Shown here one piece after another: positions 53,074-61,814 of a stretch of DNA of 64,000 nt (position 1 is its first letter; each line of letters starts with the position of its first letter). Origin of the DNA: Draconibacterium halophilum (lineage in GTDB: Bacteria; Bacteroidota; Bacteroidia; Bacteroidales; Prolixibacteraceae); the NCBI RefSeq assembly GCF_010448835.1, contig NZ_CP048409.1, forward strand, positions 2,364,001-2,428,000, written 5' to 3'. The notes below the pieces were generated by a model, which had not been told where the DNA came from, ran no database searches, and saw only the letters and a list, made by a program, of their open reading frames with translations. A program made the translations under genes and the position numbers.

Positions 53074-56000
53074 CTATTCTTCTCTCCATTTCGAACGATT
53101 TGGAGGAGCAGGTGCTTCCACTTTTTTAGCCGGATTTTTCTCCAGTTCCTCCAATAGGAATTCAACTGCTTTTTCAATCCCCGGATCTTCGCCTTTAGCC
53201 AGCTGTTCAGGTCGGTCAACTACTTTAATATCCGGTGAAACGCCAACACCTTCGATAATCCATTCGCCTTCGTCGTTAAAAATACCAAAGCGAGGAACGG
53301 CAATAGAACCGCCATCAACCAGTGCTGCATTTCCTGAAATACCAACTAAACCTCCCCAGGTTCTGGTTCCGATCAATGTTCCCAAATTTTTCTTTTTGAA
53401 ATAGTAAGGGAAAGCATCGCCACCCGACGATGAATAGCCGTTGATGAGCATAACTTTTGGCCCGTCGTGTGCGATAGCCGGTGTTTTCATCGGTGTTAAT
53501 CCATTTCGTTGCCAGTAGCTCAGTGTTTTTCTGTCGAGCAGGTCGGTCATTACATCGGGGATAAATCCACCTCCGTTGTATCGGTCGTCAATAATCAGCG
53601 CTTCTTTGTTGTGGTAGGCGTACATGCCTTTAAACAGTTCGCGGTTACCTTCAATAGCTGTGTTGGGCACGTGAATATAGCCAATTCGTCCGCCCGAGAG
53701 TTTGTCAACCATGGCGCGTCTTTCGATTACCCAGTTGTAGTAGCGCAGATTTTGCTCGCTCGTAACGGGCTTAATCATCGACGAGCGGGCTCCTTCGGCT
53801 TTTGGCTCCGTATTTACTTTTATTTCAATACGTTTGCCCGCTGTATTTTCCAGGGCTAAGTAAGGGTTATCGTCAGTTGTGATATTTTTGCCATTTATAC
53901 TAATAATGTAATCTCCTTCGTTTACGTCAATTCCCTGTTCTGTAAGAGGCGAGCGAAGCGATTCATCCCAGTTTTGGCCTTCGTATATTTGCACTATTTT
54001 ATAACGTCCGGCTTTGGTGTTGGCTGTAAGTTTTGCCCCCAGTAAGCCGCCTTCAACTCTTTTCACTTGCTCAAAATCGCCCCAATTGGCATAAGCATGA
54101 CCAGCATTTGCCTCCGAAATAATTTCATGGAAAATATAGTCGAGATCGGCGCGGTGACCAACATAAGGCAGGAGTTGCTGATAGTTTTCTTTCACCGCTT
54201 CCCAATCAACACCGTGCATGTTGTTTACGTAAAAATAGTCGCGGAAAATTCGCCAGCCGTCTTTATAAATTTGTGCCCATTCCAATTTCGGATCGATCTT
54301 CATTTCCAGATCGTCGAGATTTAATTTGCCATCTCCTGATTTTATTCCGGGTTTTATTTTTGCAATCGCAAAATCGCTGCCCGGACGGTATAATATCGAT
54401 TCTCCATCGGCAGAAACAATGACCTGTCGTGCGCCTTCCACAATAGTTTCTTCTTTGCGGTCTTTTAAATTGTAACGTTGTAATTTACCACTGTTGATGT
54501 ACATTACACCATTTTCAACGGCTAGCAGGTTACGGTAATCGCCTGCATTTAGCGGAAGAGCGATAACACGCTGATTAATGTCCTCAACATCAATTACCAC
54601 GGCCTCGTTCTCTTCTTCATCGCTGCTGTCTTCCGTTTTTTCTTCGTCAGATTTTATGGGTTCAACATCATTCTCGAATTTAAAAATGTTTTCGCCATCT
54701 TCTTTTAATATCATGGCATAAATGCGGGTTGCATTTTTGTAGAGATAGCTAAATTCAAAGCTTGAAAAATCAAGGTTAAAATCGCGATTCGACAGGAAAA
54801 ACAGGTATTCTCCATCGGTTGAAAAAACAGGCGAATAATCGTTAAATCTATTGTCGGTTAATTGAGTTGTGTTCCCACTTTCAACGTTGTATACCCAAAT
54901 CGAGGTTTGTCCGTTAGCTGATTCTTTTTCGTAGGTTACCCATTTTGAGTCAGGCGAGAAGTTATAAGAGCGAATTTCACTTTGTGCCGCGTGATCAATC
55001 GTAACTTCTTTTTTTGTTTCAACGTTCAGCAGTTTCAGGTTTAAGGTACGATCTGAATAAACCATGTATTTGCTGTTTGGCGACCACTCGCTGTCGTATT
55101 TCCATGCCGATGAGTTGTTGGTGATTTGTTCGGGTTTGGCACCTTCTTTATTTTCCAACAAGTAAATTTCGTATTCGCCGCTTTCATCCGAATAATACGA
55201 TATGTATTTCCCGTTGGGCGACCACTGTGGGTAAATTTCACGAACACCTTGTGTTTTTGTTAAATTTTCGGTAATTCCTTTTTCTGCCGGAACAGAAAAA
55301 ATATCGCCACGGGCATCGAACAAGGCTCTTTTTGCCGTTGGTGAAACGCTGTAACTGTGAATATTGTCGGCTACATTTTTAAAGTAAGGCAATAAGTTCG
55401 GATTGTCGAAATGCAGGTTAACGGTAAGCTTTGTTGTTTCTCCGGTTTTCAGGTTTGTTTTATAAATGTACCCGCCATTTTCGAAAACAATCTGCCCGTT
55501 TTCGCCGGATGGCCACATCACGTCAAAATCCGAGAAATTAGTGATTTGTTTTACCTCTTTCGATTCGGTGTTGTAGCTGTAAATATTGAATTTCAAATCG
55601 CGGTCGGAGGCGAAAAGTATTTCGTTTCCAAACCAAACCGGCCACTGATCGGATCCTTTAAAATCAGTTATTTGCTCCGAAATATCTTTTTCCAAATCAT
55701 AAATCCAAAGATCGGTAGCACGACCTCCTTTGTATCTTTTCCACGAACGGAATTCACGGTCAACCGGAGTAAAACATAGCTTTTTAGCATCAGGAGAGAA
55801 AGTCGCAAAACCACCATTCACAATTTGTAATGGTTTTTCTAATCCTCCTTCAATATTTACCAAAAAATACTTACCGTTGCGTTGTCCCCAGATGGTGCGG
55901 TTACCACGTATTAGTATGTTTTTACTGTCGGGAGTCCAGTCGAGCACCACATTGTCGAAACCTCCTCTTGGCGGCATCATTCCTACCGAGTTGTAGTAGG

Positions 56001-56316
56001 TAAGCTGTTTTGGAGTTCCTCCTTCGGCAGGCATAACATACACCTGGCGCGTTCCCGAATATTCAGCAGAAAATGCTATTAACTTTCCATCAGGGGAAAT
56101 TTTTGGGAATAATTCGAGCCCTTCATGGGAGGTTAATCTTGTGGCGTCGCCTCCGTTTGAGTTGACAGTCCAAATATCGCCGGCATAAACAAATGCCACG
56201 AGGTTGTTATTAATATCGGGATAGCGCAGTAACCTCGAGTCATCTTTTGCATCAACTCCGGTTGCGTAAACAAGTAATAAAATAAGTGATAATGTTTGTA
56301 GTACAATTTTCTTCAT
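53074..56316 (-). CDS. Tricorn-like S41 protease, copy 2
   Basis: 1080 residues from the ATG at 56316, where the signal peptide starts (MKKIVLQTLSLILLLVYATG); the frame is open 18 codons further up. PD40 propeller repeats (SPDGKLIAFSAEYSGTRQ, WSPNGKYISYYSDESG), a Glu/Asp-rich linker near 585-600, PDZ at ~740-830 (DVNEGDYIISINGK) and an S41 core with Ser in GYSSSGGDAFPYYF. The same domain order as the copy at 43042-46299 points to an old duplication. Periplasmic or surface peptide degradation. Confidence 0.9.
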   Translation of the reverse strand: MKKIVLQTLSLILLLVYATGVDAKDDSRLLRYPDINNNLVAFVYAGDIWTVNSNGGDATRLTSHEGLELFPKISPDGKLIAFSAEYSGTRQVYVMPAEGGTPKQLTYYNSVGMMPPRGGFDNVVLDWTPDSKNILIRGNRTIWGQRNGKYFLVNIEGGLEKPLQIVNGGFATFSPDAKKLCFTPVDREFRSWKRYKGGRATDLWIYDLEKDISEQITDFKGSDQWPVWFGNEILFASDRDLKFNIYSYNTESKEVKQITNFSDFDVMWPSGENGQIVFENGGYIYKTNLKTGETTKLTVNLHFDNPNLLPYFKNVADNIHSYSVSPTAKRALFDARGDIFSVPAEKGITENLTKTQGVREIYPQWSPNGKYISYYSDESGEYEIYLLENKEGAKPEQITNNSSAWKYDSEWSPNSKYMVYSDRTLNLKLLNVETKKEVTIDHAAQSEIRSYNFSPDSKWVTYEKESANGQTSIWVYNVESGNTTQLTDNRFNDYSPVFSTDGEYLFFLSNRDFNLDFSSFEFSYLYKNATRIYAMILKEDGENIFKFENDVEPIKSDEEKTEDSSDEEENEAVVIDVEDINQRVIALPLNAGDYRNLLAVENGVMYINSGKLQRYNLKDRKEETIVEGARQVIVSADGESILYRPGSDFAIAKIKPGIKSGDGKLNLDDLEMKIDPKLEWAQIYKDGWRIFRDYFYVNNMHGVDWEAVKENYQQLLPYVGHRADLDYIFHEIISEANAGHAYANWGDFEQVKRVEGGLLGAKLTANTKAGRYKIVQIYEGQNWDESLRSPLTEQGIDVNEGDYIISINGKNITTDDNPYLALENTAGKRIEIKVNTEPKAEGARSSMIKPVTSEQNLRYYNWVIERRAMVDKLSGGRIGYIHVPNTAIEGNRELFKGMYAYHNKEALIIDDRYNGGGFIPDVMTDLLDRKTLSYWQRNGLTPMKTPAIAHDGPKVMLINGYSSSGGDAFPYYFKKKNLGTLIGTRTWGGLVGISGNAALVDGGSIAVPRFGIFNDEGEWIIEGVGVSPDIKVVDRPEQLAKGEDPGIEKAVEFLLEELEKNPAKKVEAPAPPNRSKWREE

Positions 56317-56377
56317 GATAACAAATTTGAAATAGAGTTTAATTGTAGAAATATTTTTTAAAATCAGCAATGATAAT

Positions 56378-57145
56378 TTATAGGTATAACAACCTACCCA
56401 ATTCGCCCATAGCTTCTGTAGCTTTCATTTGCAGGAAGATATCGGTTACTGTATCGGTGAAATGAGATGGTTTTATATTTATTTCGATGATTTTTGCGCC
56501 ATTCTTTTTGGCCACCACCGGAATTTCAGCAGCCGGTAAAACCTCTGCATTGGTACCGATTATTAGCAGAACATCGGCTTTGGCCGCCTCTTCAAACGAA
56601 CGTTTTTTTGCAAATGCAGGAATGGGTTCGTTAAAGAAAACCATGTCGGGTTTTAATATGCCTTTGCACACGAAACAAGTAGGTGGGAGGTAATTCAGGT
56701 CGGCAAAACTCATGTCGTATTCCGAGCTACATTCGGTGCAAATTAACTGCTTGTAAGTGCCGTGCAATTCGTAAACATACTTACTGCCGGCTTTTTGGTG
56801 AAGATGATCGATGTTTTGTGTAATAACGGTTTCTACAAAACTGCGCTCTTCCATTTTGGCCAGCATTATGTGCGCAATATTCGGTTCGGCATCACCCAAA
56901 CTATCGTAAAATATTTCTTTTATTTTTATCCACGATTGCAGGGGTTTTTTCTGAAAGTATTCAATCTCAAGAAAAATGGGGTGGGTAGTGTTCCACAAAC
57001 CATTTTCGCCCCTGAAAGGCGGAATCCCACTTTCAACAGAAATGCCTGCACCGGTAAACGCTACGGCATACTTTGCTCCACGGATAAGATAAGATGCTTG
57101 CCAGAGTTTATCAATCAGCGATTTTGTTAGTTTAGTAGAACTCAT
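56378..57145 (-). CDS. cobB: NAD+-dependent protein deacylase (sirtuin, CobB-type)
   Basis: 255 residues from the ATG at 57145 (a second in-frame ATG lies 5 codons upstream). GAGISVESGIPPFRG, TQNIDHLHQKAGS with catalytic His in VYELHGTY, zinc Cys pairs CTEC and CFVC, and GTNAEVLPAAEIP. Removes acyl groups from lysine using NAD+. It lies next to a Pat-like gene and near acs. In enteric bacteria the counterparts CobB, Pat and Acs form one regulatory set. Confidence 0.92.
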   Translation of the reverse strand: MSSTKLTKSLIDKLWQASYLIRGAKYAVAFTGAGISVESGIPPFRGENGLWNTTHPIFLEIEYFQKKPLQSWIKIKEIFYDSLGDAEPNIAHIMLAKMEERSFVETVITQNIDHLHQKAGSKYVYELHGTYKQLICTECSSEYDMSFADLNYLPPTCFVCKGILKPDMVFFNEPIPAFAKKRSFEEAAKADVLLIIGTNAEVLPAAEIPVVAKKNGAKIIEINIKPSHFTDTVTDIFLQMKATEAMGELGRLLYL

Positions 57146-57207
57146 AAATTTAATCCGCATTATTCATTCAAATACCCAATTAGTTCAAAACGACGTAAGT
57201 CTCGTAC

Positions 57208-57302
57208 CCATTTTTTGAGTCTCAAAAAATGGACTCAACTAAGTCGGGATTAACCCGGAAAAACATGACTATCGCTATAATCGAATGAATTATCCGGGTT
57301 AA
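57208..57302. repeat. Palindromes between the sirtuin and Pat-like genes
   Basis: CCATTTTTTGAG (57208-57219)/CTCAAAAAATGG (57221-57232) is a perfect inverted pair with a one-base centre. TTAACCCGG (57250-57258) pairs with CCGGGTTAA (57294-57302). A 15-mer (57244-57258) also occurs at 6872-6886. Possible terminator or MITE relic. Confidence 0.6.
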
Positions 57303-57359
57303 AACTCCCGGAAACGTTGCTGTTTACCGGAAGATAACACTATTTATACTAAAAGGTTT

Positions 57360-60053
57360 TTATTCTTCCTCAAGGTTCTTGCTTACCGAAACGGTGGTGT
57401 CTTCGTTAAAACGGATTTTAAAATTCAATTTTCGAAAAACTGAAATCATTGGTTTATTGTCGCGGGTGGTTTCTGCTGCCAGTCTTTTTATTTCGCGCGC
57501 CTTTGCAATTTCCAGACAGTAACTGGTTAATGTAAAGCCAAGCTCCTTTTTTTGCCACTTATCGGTGATTAATACTGCGTATTCCATTATTTCCACATCG
57601 GGGTCGGCAATCAAACGTCCAACGCCGATTAGTTCTTTATTGCCATCTTCTTTTTCGTGTTCGGCAACTATGGCAATTTCACGGTCGTAATCGATAAAAC
57701 AGAACTGCGAAGCTACCTCGTGCGAATCGAAATAAAAATCGTAACGGAAACGGTGGTAGATGGATTCTTTCGAACAACTTGCCAGCAATTCAAGCCACAT
57801 TGGTTCATCTTCCGGACGAATCGGACGCAGCGTAATTGGCGTGCCATCGCGTAATTTTGACTCTTTTATCAGACTTTCCGGGTACGGGCGCATTATCAGG
57901 TGCGAGTATTCTTTTACCGGTGTTGTCAATAATTCTTCATCAACAACAATCCGTGCATCAAGTGCAATCACATCTTTCGGGGTAACAATAAGCGGGTTAA
58001 TATCCATTTCTTCAATTTCGGGGTAATCAGCTGCCAGGTAAGACATGCGAATGAGTACCTCTATAAGTTTGTCGATGTTTTTAGGAGCATCGCTACGCCA
58101 GCCTTTAAGCAGCGGATAAATTTTTAACGATTTAAGCATTTGGCGTGCCAGGTGCTCATTCAAAGGTGGAAATTCCAAACGCTGATCTTTAAAAAGTTCG
58201 GCGGTTGTGCCGCCCATTCCAACCAGCATTACAGTTCCAAAAATAGGATCCTTTTTTGTCCCGACAATCAATTCGATACCATCCTTGGTGTCCACCATTT
58301 TCTGCACGGTAATACCTTCAAGTTTAGCATCAGGGCGTTTTTCTGCGGCCGTTTTCATCATGTTTCGGAATGTAGCCCTCACCATCTCTTCGTTTTCAAT
58401 ATTCAGTGCTACGCCGCCAACATCCGATTTGTGGATAATGTCTGGCGAATATATTTTCAGAACAACCGGATAACCTTTTTTTTCTGCAATTTTTACAGCC
58501 TCATCTTCGGTAGCTGCCGGGGTGGGGTGAGTAGTATCAATACCATAGTCGTTAACCAGCATTTTTGAATCGTCCTCGTTAAGAACTTTGGCTTTTGGGA
58601 ACACCTGAGTTAGGTATTTTTGACGAAGCACGTTACGGTCATACTGGAACGAAACCGGGACCTCACGTGGCGTTTCGTATAACATTTCCTGATTTTCGGA
58701 ATAATCAGAAAGTGTCATAAATGCGCGAATCGCCTGCTCCGGTGCCGGGTAATTCGATATGCCGTTTTTGTTCAGGTGCTGAATGCCTTCGTGCATTGTT
58801 GCACCTCCCAACCAGGAAGTCATAATCGATTTTGTCGTATTTTTCGACATATTGGCAATTGCCTGTGCAGTGGCAGTAGGATCGGTCATAGCCTGTGGAG
58901 TAAGCAGCACCAATACTGCATCTACTTCTTTATCTTCCAGAACAATTTCGGTAGCTCTTGCAAATCGTTGAGGTGTGGCATCTCCAAGTATGTCAACCGG
59001 GTTGCCGTGTGACCAAAATGAAGGCAGATAATCGTTTAGTTTTTGCATGGTTTCATCCGACAACTTGACAAGGCTGCCGCCCATCGAAAGAAGCGAGTCG
59101 GTTGCCATTACCCCGGGGCCACCGGCATTTGTGACAATAACCAGCCGATTTCCTTTTGGAATTCGCTTGCGGCCTACCAGGTCGGTAAAATCAAAGATGT
59201 TTCCGAAATCGAAAACTCTTGCCAGTCCAGCTCTGCGGAATACCGCATCGTAAACGGAATCTTCCGATGCCATTGCTCCGGTGTGCGATGCTGCTGCTGC
59301 TGCTGATTCGGGAAAGCGTCCTGATTTGTAAACGATAATCGGTTTTTCGCGCGAAAAAGCCCGTGCTGCCGACATAAACGTACGGGCATTAACAATGGAT
59401 TCAACATAAAGAACAATGGATTTGGTGTTTGGATCCTGTCCGAAATAGTCGATCAGATCGCCAAAACTTACGTCCATTGAGTTACCAATTGAAACAAAAT
59501 TGGAAAATCCAATATTTGATTCGTGAGCCCAGTCGAGTACGGAGGTACACAGCGCGCCCGATTGCGAGATAAAAGCAACGTGTCCTTTTTTAGGCATGGC
59601 TGATGCGAAACTAACATTCATGTTCAGTCCCGGAACTAAAATGCCCAGGCAGTTAGGACCGACGATCCGCATATCCGGGAATTTGGCTTTTTCAGCTTTC
59701 ACCTGTTCTTCCAGTATTTTACCTTCTTTGCCTGATTCCTTAAAACCGGCAGACATAATAATAATCCCATGAATTCCGGCCTCGCCACAATCTTTTACCA
59801 ATTGTGGTACGGCCTCTGCTGCTGTCATTATCACAGCCAGATCGGGCGTTTTTGGAAGGCTTTTTACATCGGGGTAACAAGGAATTCCGAAAACAGCTTC
59901 ACGTCTTGGGTTTACCGGGTATACAACACCGTTAAAACCTCCTCCTACTACATTTCTTAAAGTGATACCGCCAACACTGTCGGGATTATTTGAAACTCCA
60001 ACCAAAGCGATTCGTTTCGGTCGGAAAATACTGTCGAGTTTTTTTATAGCCAT
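57360..60053 (-). CDS. ADP-forming acyl-CoA synthetase fused to GNAT domain (Pat/YfiQ-like)
   Basis: 897 residues, the size of enteric Pat. Order: CoA-binding (1-140), succinyl-CoA ligase-like (~150-450), ATP-grasp (~490-705), GNAT acetyltransferase (~735-895). The active-site His of ADP-forming synthetases is kept (H257 in AAASHTGAMAS); in Salmonella Pat this His is replaced, so catalysis by the synthetase part may be retained here. In the GNAT part the Q-x-x-G-x-G motif reads QKKELG, with Glu for the first Gly. It could be a lysine acetyltransferase acting on Acs, an ADP-forming acetate-CoA ligase, or both. Neighbours favour acetate metabolism. Confidence 0.85.
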   Translation of the reverse strand: MAIKKLDSIFRPKRIALVGVSNNPDSVGGITLRNVVGGGFNGVVYPVNPRREAVFGIPCYPDVKSLPKTPDLAVIMTAAEAVPQLVKDCGEAGIHGIIIMSAGFKESGKEGKILEEQVKAEKAKFPDMRIVGPNCLGILVPGLNMNVSFASAMPKKGHVAFISQSGALCTSVLDWAHESNIGFSNFVSIGNSMDVSFGDLIDYFGQDPNTKSIVLYVESIVNARTFMSAARAFSREKPIIVYKSGRFPESAAAAASHTGAMASEDSVYDAVFRRAGLARVFDFGNIFDFTDLVGRKRIPKGNRLVIVTNAGGPGVMATDSLLSMGGSLVKLSDETMQKLNDYLPSFWSHGNPVDILGDATPQRFARATEIVLEDKEVDAVLVLLTPQAMTDPTATAQAIANMSKNTTKSIMTSWLGGATMHEGIQHLNKNGISNYPAPEQAIRAFMTLSDYSENQEMLYETPREVPVSFQYDRNVLRQKYLTQVFPKAKVLNEDDSKMLVNDYGIDTTHPTPAATEDEAVKIAEKKGYPVVLKIYSPDIIHKSDVGGVALNIENEEMVRATFRNMMKTAAEKRPDAKLEGITVQKMVDTKDGIELIVGTKKDPIFGTVMLVGMGGTTAELFKDQRLEFPPLNEHLARQMLKSLKIYPLLKGWRSDAPKNIDKLIEVLIRMSYLAADYPEIEEMDINPLIVTPKDVIALDARIVVDEELLTTPVKEYSHLIMRPYPESLIKESKLRDGTPITLRPIRPEDEPMWLELLASCSKESIYHRFRYDFYFDSHEVASQFCFIDYDREIAIVAEHEKEDGNKELIGVGRLIADPDVEIMEYAVLITDKWQKKELGFTLTSYCLEIAKAREIKRLAAETTRDNKPMISVFRKLNFKIRFNEDTTVSVSKNLEEE

Positions 60054-60317
60054 GTTTCTTAATTTTTTGGTTGATTTTGGGTATCAGCTTTCAATGATTT
60101 TTAAAGTTGGCTGAATTACGTTATAAATTTCATGAAAAAATACCAAGTTCTAAAATATTTGGGAATCTGGCCTTTATCTTGATTGCAGATGTAAGGGTAA
60201 TTGAACTAGCTAGTTACAGGTTTTGTTTGTGAAATAAAGAAATAAATTATGCTGTAAAACAATAATAAATTGCCGTGTTCTGTAGCATACCTCGCCTAAA
60301 ACCAGTGGTTGTAACCC

Positions 60318-60344
60318 AAAAAAGCGCCTTTGCAGACGCTTTTT
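60318..60344 (-). terminator. Terminator of the OFA-type transporter gene
   Basis: AAAAGCG/CGCTTTT stem (60319-60325/60337-60344) with a T-run on the minus strand. The rest of 60054-60317 is AT-rich leader of the Pat-like gene. Confidence 0.65.
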
Positions 60345-60352
60345 CTATCTCT

Positions 60353-61648
60353 TTATTTTGGCGGTTTTGTGAGTAAGATAATAACACTACCAAGTAAGCA
60401 GGCAACTCCTGCGATAATAAAAGGAGCCATCCAAAATATCGGTCCTGATGATGCTGTTGCCGAATCTTTAAAATGGCCGGCAAGTTGTGGCCCTGCAATA
60501 CCTGCAATACCATAGGCGGTAAACATCCAGCCATAGTTTTTACCAACGGTGTGATTTCCAAAAAAGTCGGCTGTAATAGCCGGAAACAATGCAAAGTTTC
60601 CACCGAAGTTAAAGCCGATAATACAGGCGCTGGCAATAAATCCTGCGGTAACGCCCATGCGAATAAAAATATGGTAAATCATCAGCATGATTACCCCTTG
60701 AAAAAGTGTCATAAAAAATATGGCTTTTTTCCGCCCCAGTTTATCGGAAATCATTCCCCAAACAATTCGTCCCAAACCGTTGAAAATAGCATACCATGCC
60801 ATGGCCGTTCCGGTAACTACTCCGGCATTTTTAATTCCGTTATATTTTAAAGCATCAATTCCAAAAAGTTTTATACAGTAAATTACCATCAATCCGGCAA
60901 GGGCAGAAAATATAAACACTAGCCAAATGGCATAAAATTGTTTTGTGCGAAGCATATGGCCGGAGTCAAATTCAACTCCTCCTGATGATTTTGCTGTGTG
61001 ATTAACTGGAGGTTTCCATCCCTCGGGTTTGTAACCCGCAGGTGGATTTACCATTACAAGAGAACCCAGCACTACCATTATTGCAAATACAACTCCGTAA
61101 ATAACAAATACGCTTTGAACACCGGGCAGCCCTAATATGCTGCTTGTGTGTAATAAGCCGCCAAACCACGATCCTGCAAGCTTTACCCAAATGGTTGCTC
61201 CAAAGCCAAAACCAGCTACGGCTAAACCGGTTATAAGTCCTTTTTTATCAGGAAACCACTTTACCCCAACGGCTATCGGTACAACGTAGGCTAATCCAAT
61301 TCCGGCGCCTCCCAGTGCGCCAATGAACAGTAATTGAGCAAGAAATGAGCTCCCAAATATTCCTCCTAAAATATATCCGGCACCTAAAACGAGGCCACCT
61401 GTTAGGGCAACAATTGTTGGCCCTGATTTGGCCTGCCATTTTCCGGCAAATACCATTACCACAGCAAATGTGGCCAAACCAAGCGAAAAAACCCATGCAG
61501 TTTGTGTGGCCGAAAAACCATAGTTGCCACTGGGTTCAGTTAATAATGCAGTAAATACAGACCAGGCATAAATAGCGCCAAGAGCCAATTGTATAAGAAT
61601 TGCTCCAACAACTACAATCCATCGGTTAGTAATTTTTAGTCCATTCAT
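60353..61648 (-). CDS. MFS transporter, OFA (oxalate/formate antiporter-like) family
   Basis: 431 residues from the ATG at 61648 (the frame continues 14 codons upstream without sense). Twelve membrane helices; OFA-type start (NRWIVVVGAILIQLALGAIYAWSVF), GLAYVVPIAVGVKWFPDKKGLITGLAVAGFGFGA, and a central cytoplasmic loop with WKPPVN. Likely carries a small carboxylate. Lying between the Pat-like gene and acs, acetate, formate or pyruvate are candidates. Confidence 0.85.
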   Translation of the reverse strand: MNGLKITNRWIVVVGAILIQLALGAIYAWSVFTALLTEPSGNYGFSATQTAWVFSLGLATFAVVMVFAGKWQAKSGPTIVALTGGLVLGAGYILGGIFGSSFLAQLLFIGALGGAGIGLAYVVPIAVGVKWFPDKKGLITGLAVAGFGFGATIWVKLAGSWFGGLLHTSSILGLPGVQSVFVIYGVVFAIMVVLGSLVMVNPPAGYKPEGWKPPVNHTAKSSGGVEFDSGHMLRTKQFYAIWLVFIFSALAGLMVIYCIKLFGIDALKYNGIKNAGVVTGTAMAWYAIFNGLGRIVWGMISDKLGRKKAIFFMTLFQGVIMLMIYHIFIRMGVTAGFIASACIIGFNFGGNFALFPAITADFFGNHTVGKNYGWMFTAYGIAGIAGPQLAGHFKDSATASSGPIFWMAPFIIAGVACLLGSVIILLTKPPK

Positions 61649-61774
61649 TTTTTTATTGTTTACATCGTTTGATTTTTGGAGAACAAGCAAAAAATACTAA
61701 AATGCCTTTGCTTGAAAAAGAGCATTTTATTACTAGTCAGGTTTTACTAATAAATGAAAGGTTGATTAAAAAGA

Positions 61775-61806
61775 AAACAGACACCTTTTTGAGAAGATGT
61801 CTGTTT
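61775..61806 (-). terminator. Terminator of acs
   Basis: AAACAGACA (61775-61783), loop, TGTCTGTTT (61798-61806); on the minus strand TTTTCTTTTT follows. It lies 9 bases past the acs stop. Confidence 0.8.
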
Positions 61807-61814
61807 GTTTGCGT

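Noticed and set aside
43042..56316. Possible composite transposon formed by the two tricorn genes
   Set aside because: The genes are diverged and have the same orientation but no transposase or short inverted ends are visible, so ordinary old duplication is simpler.
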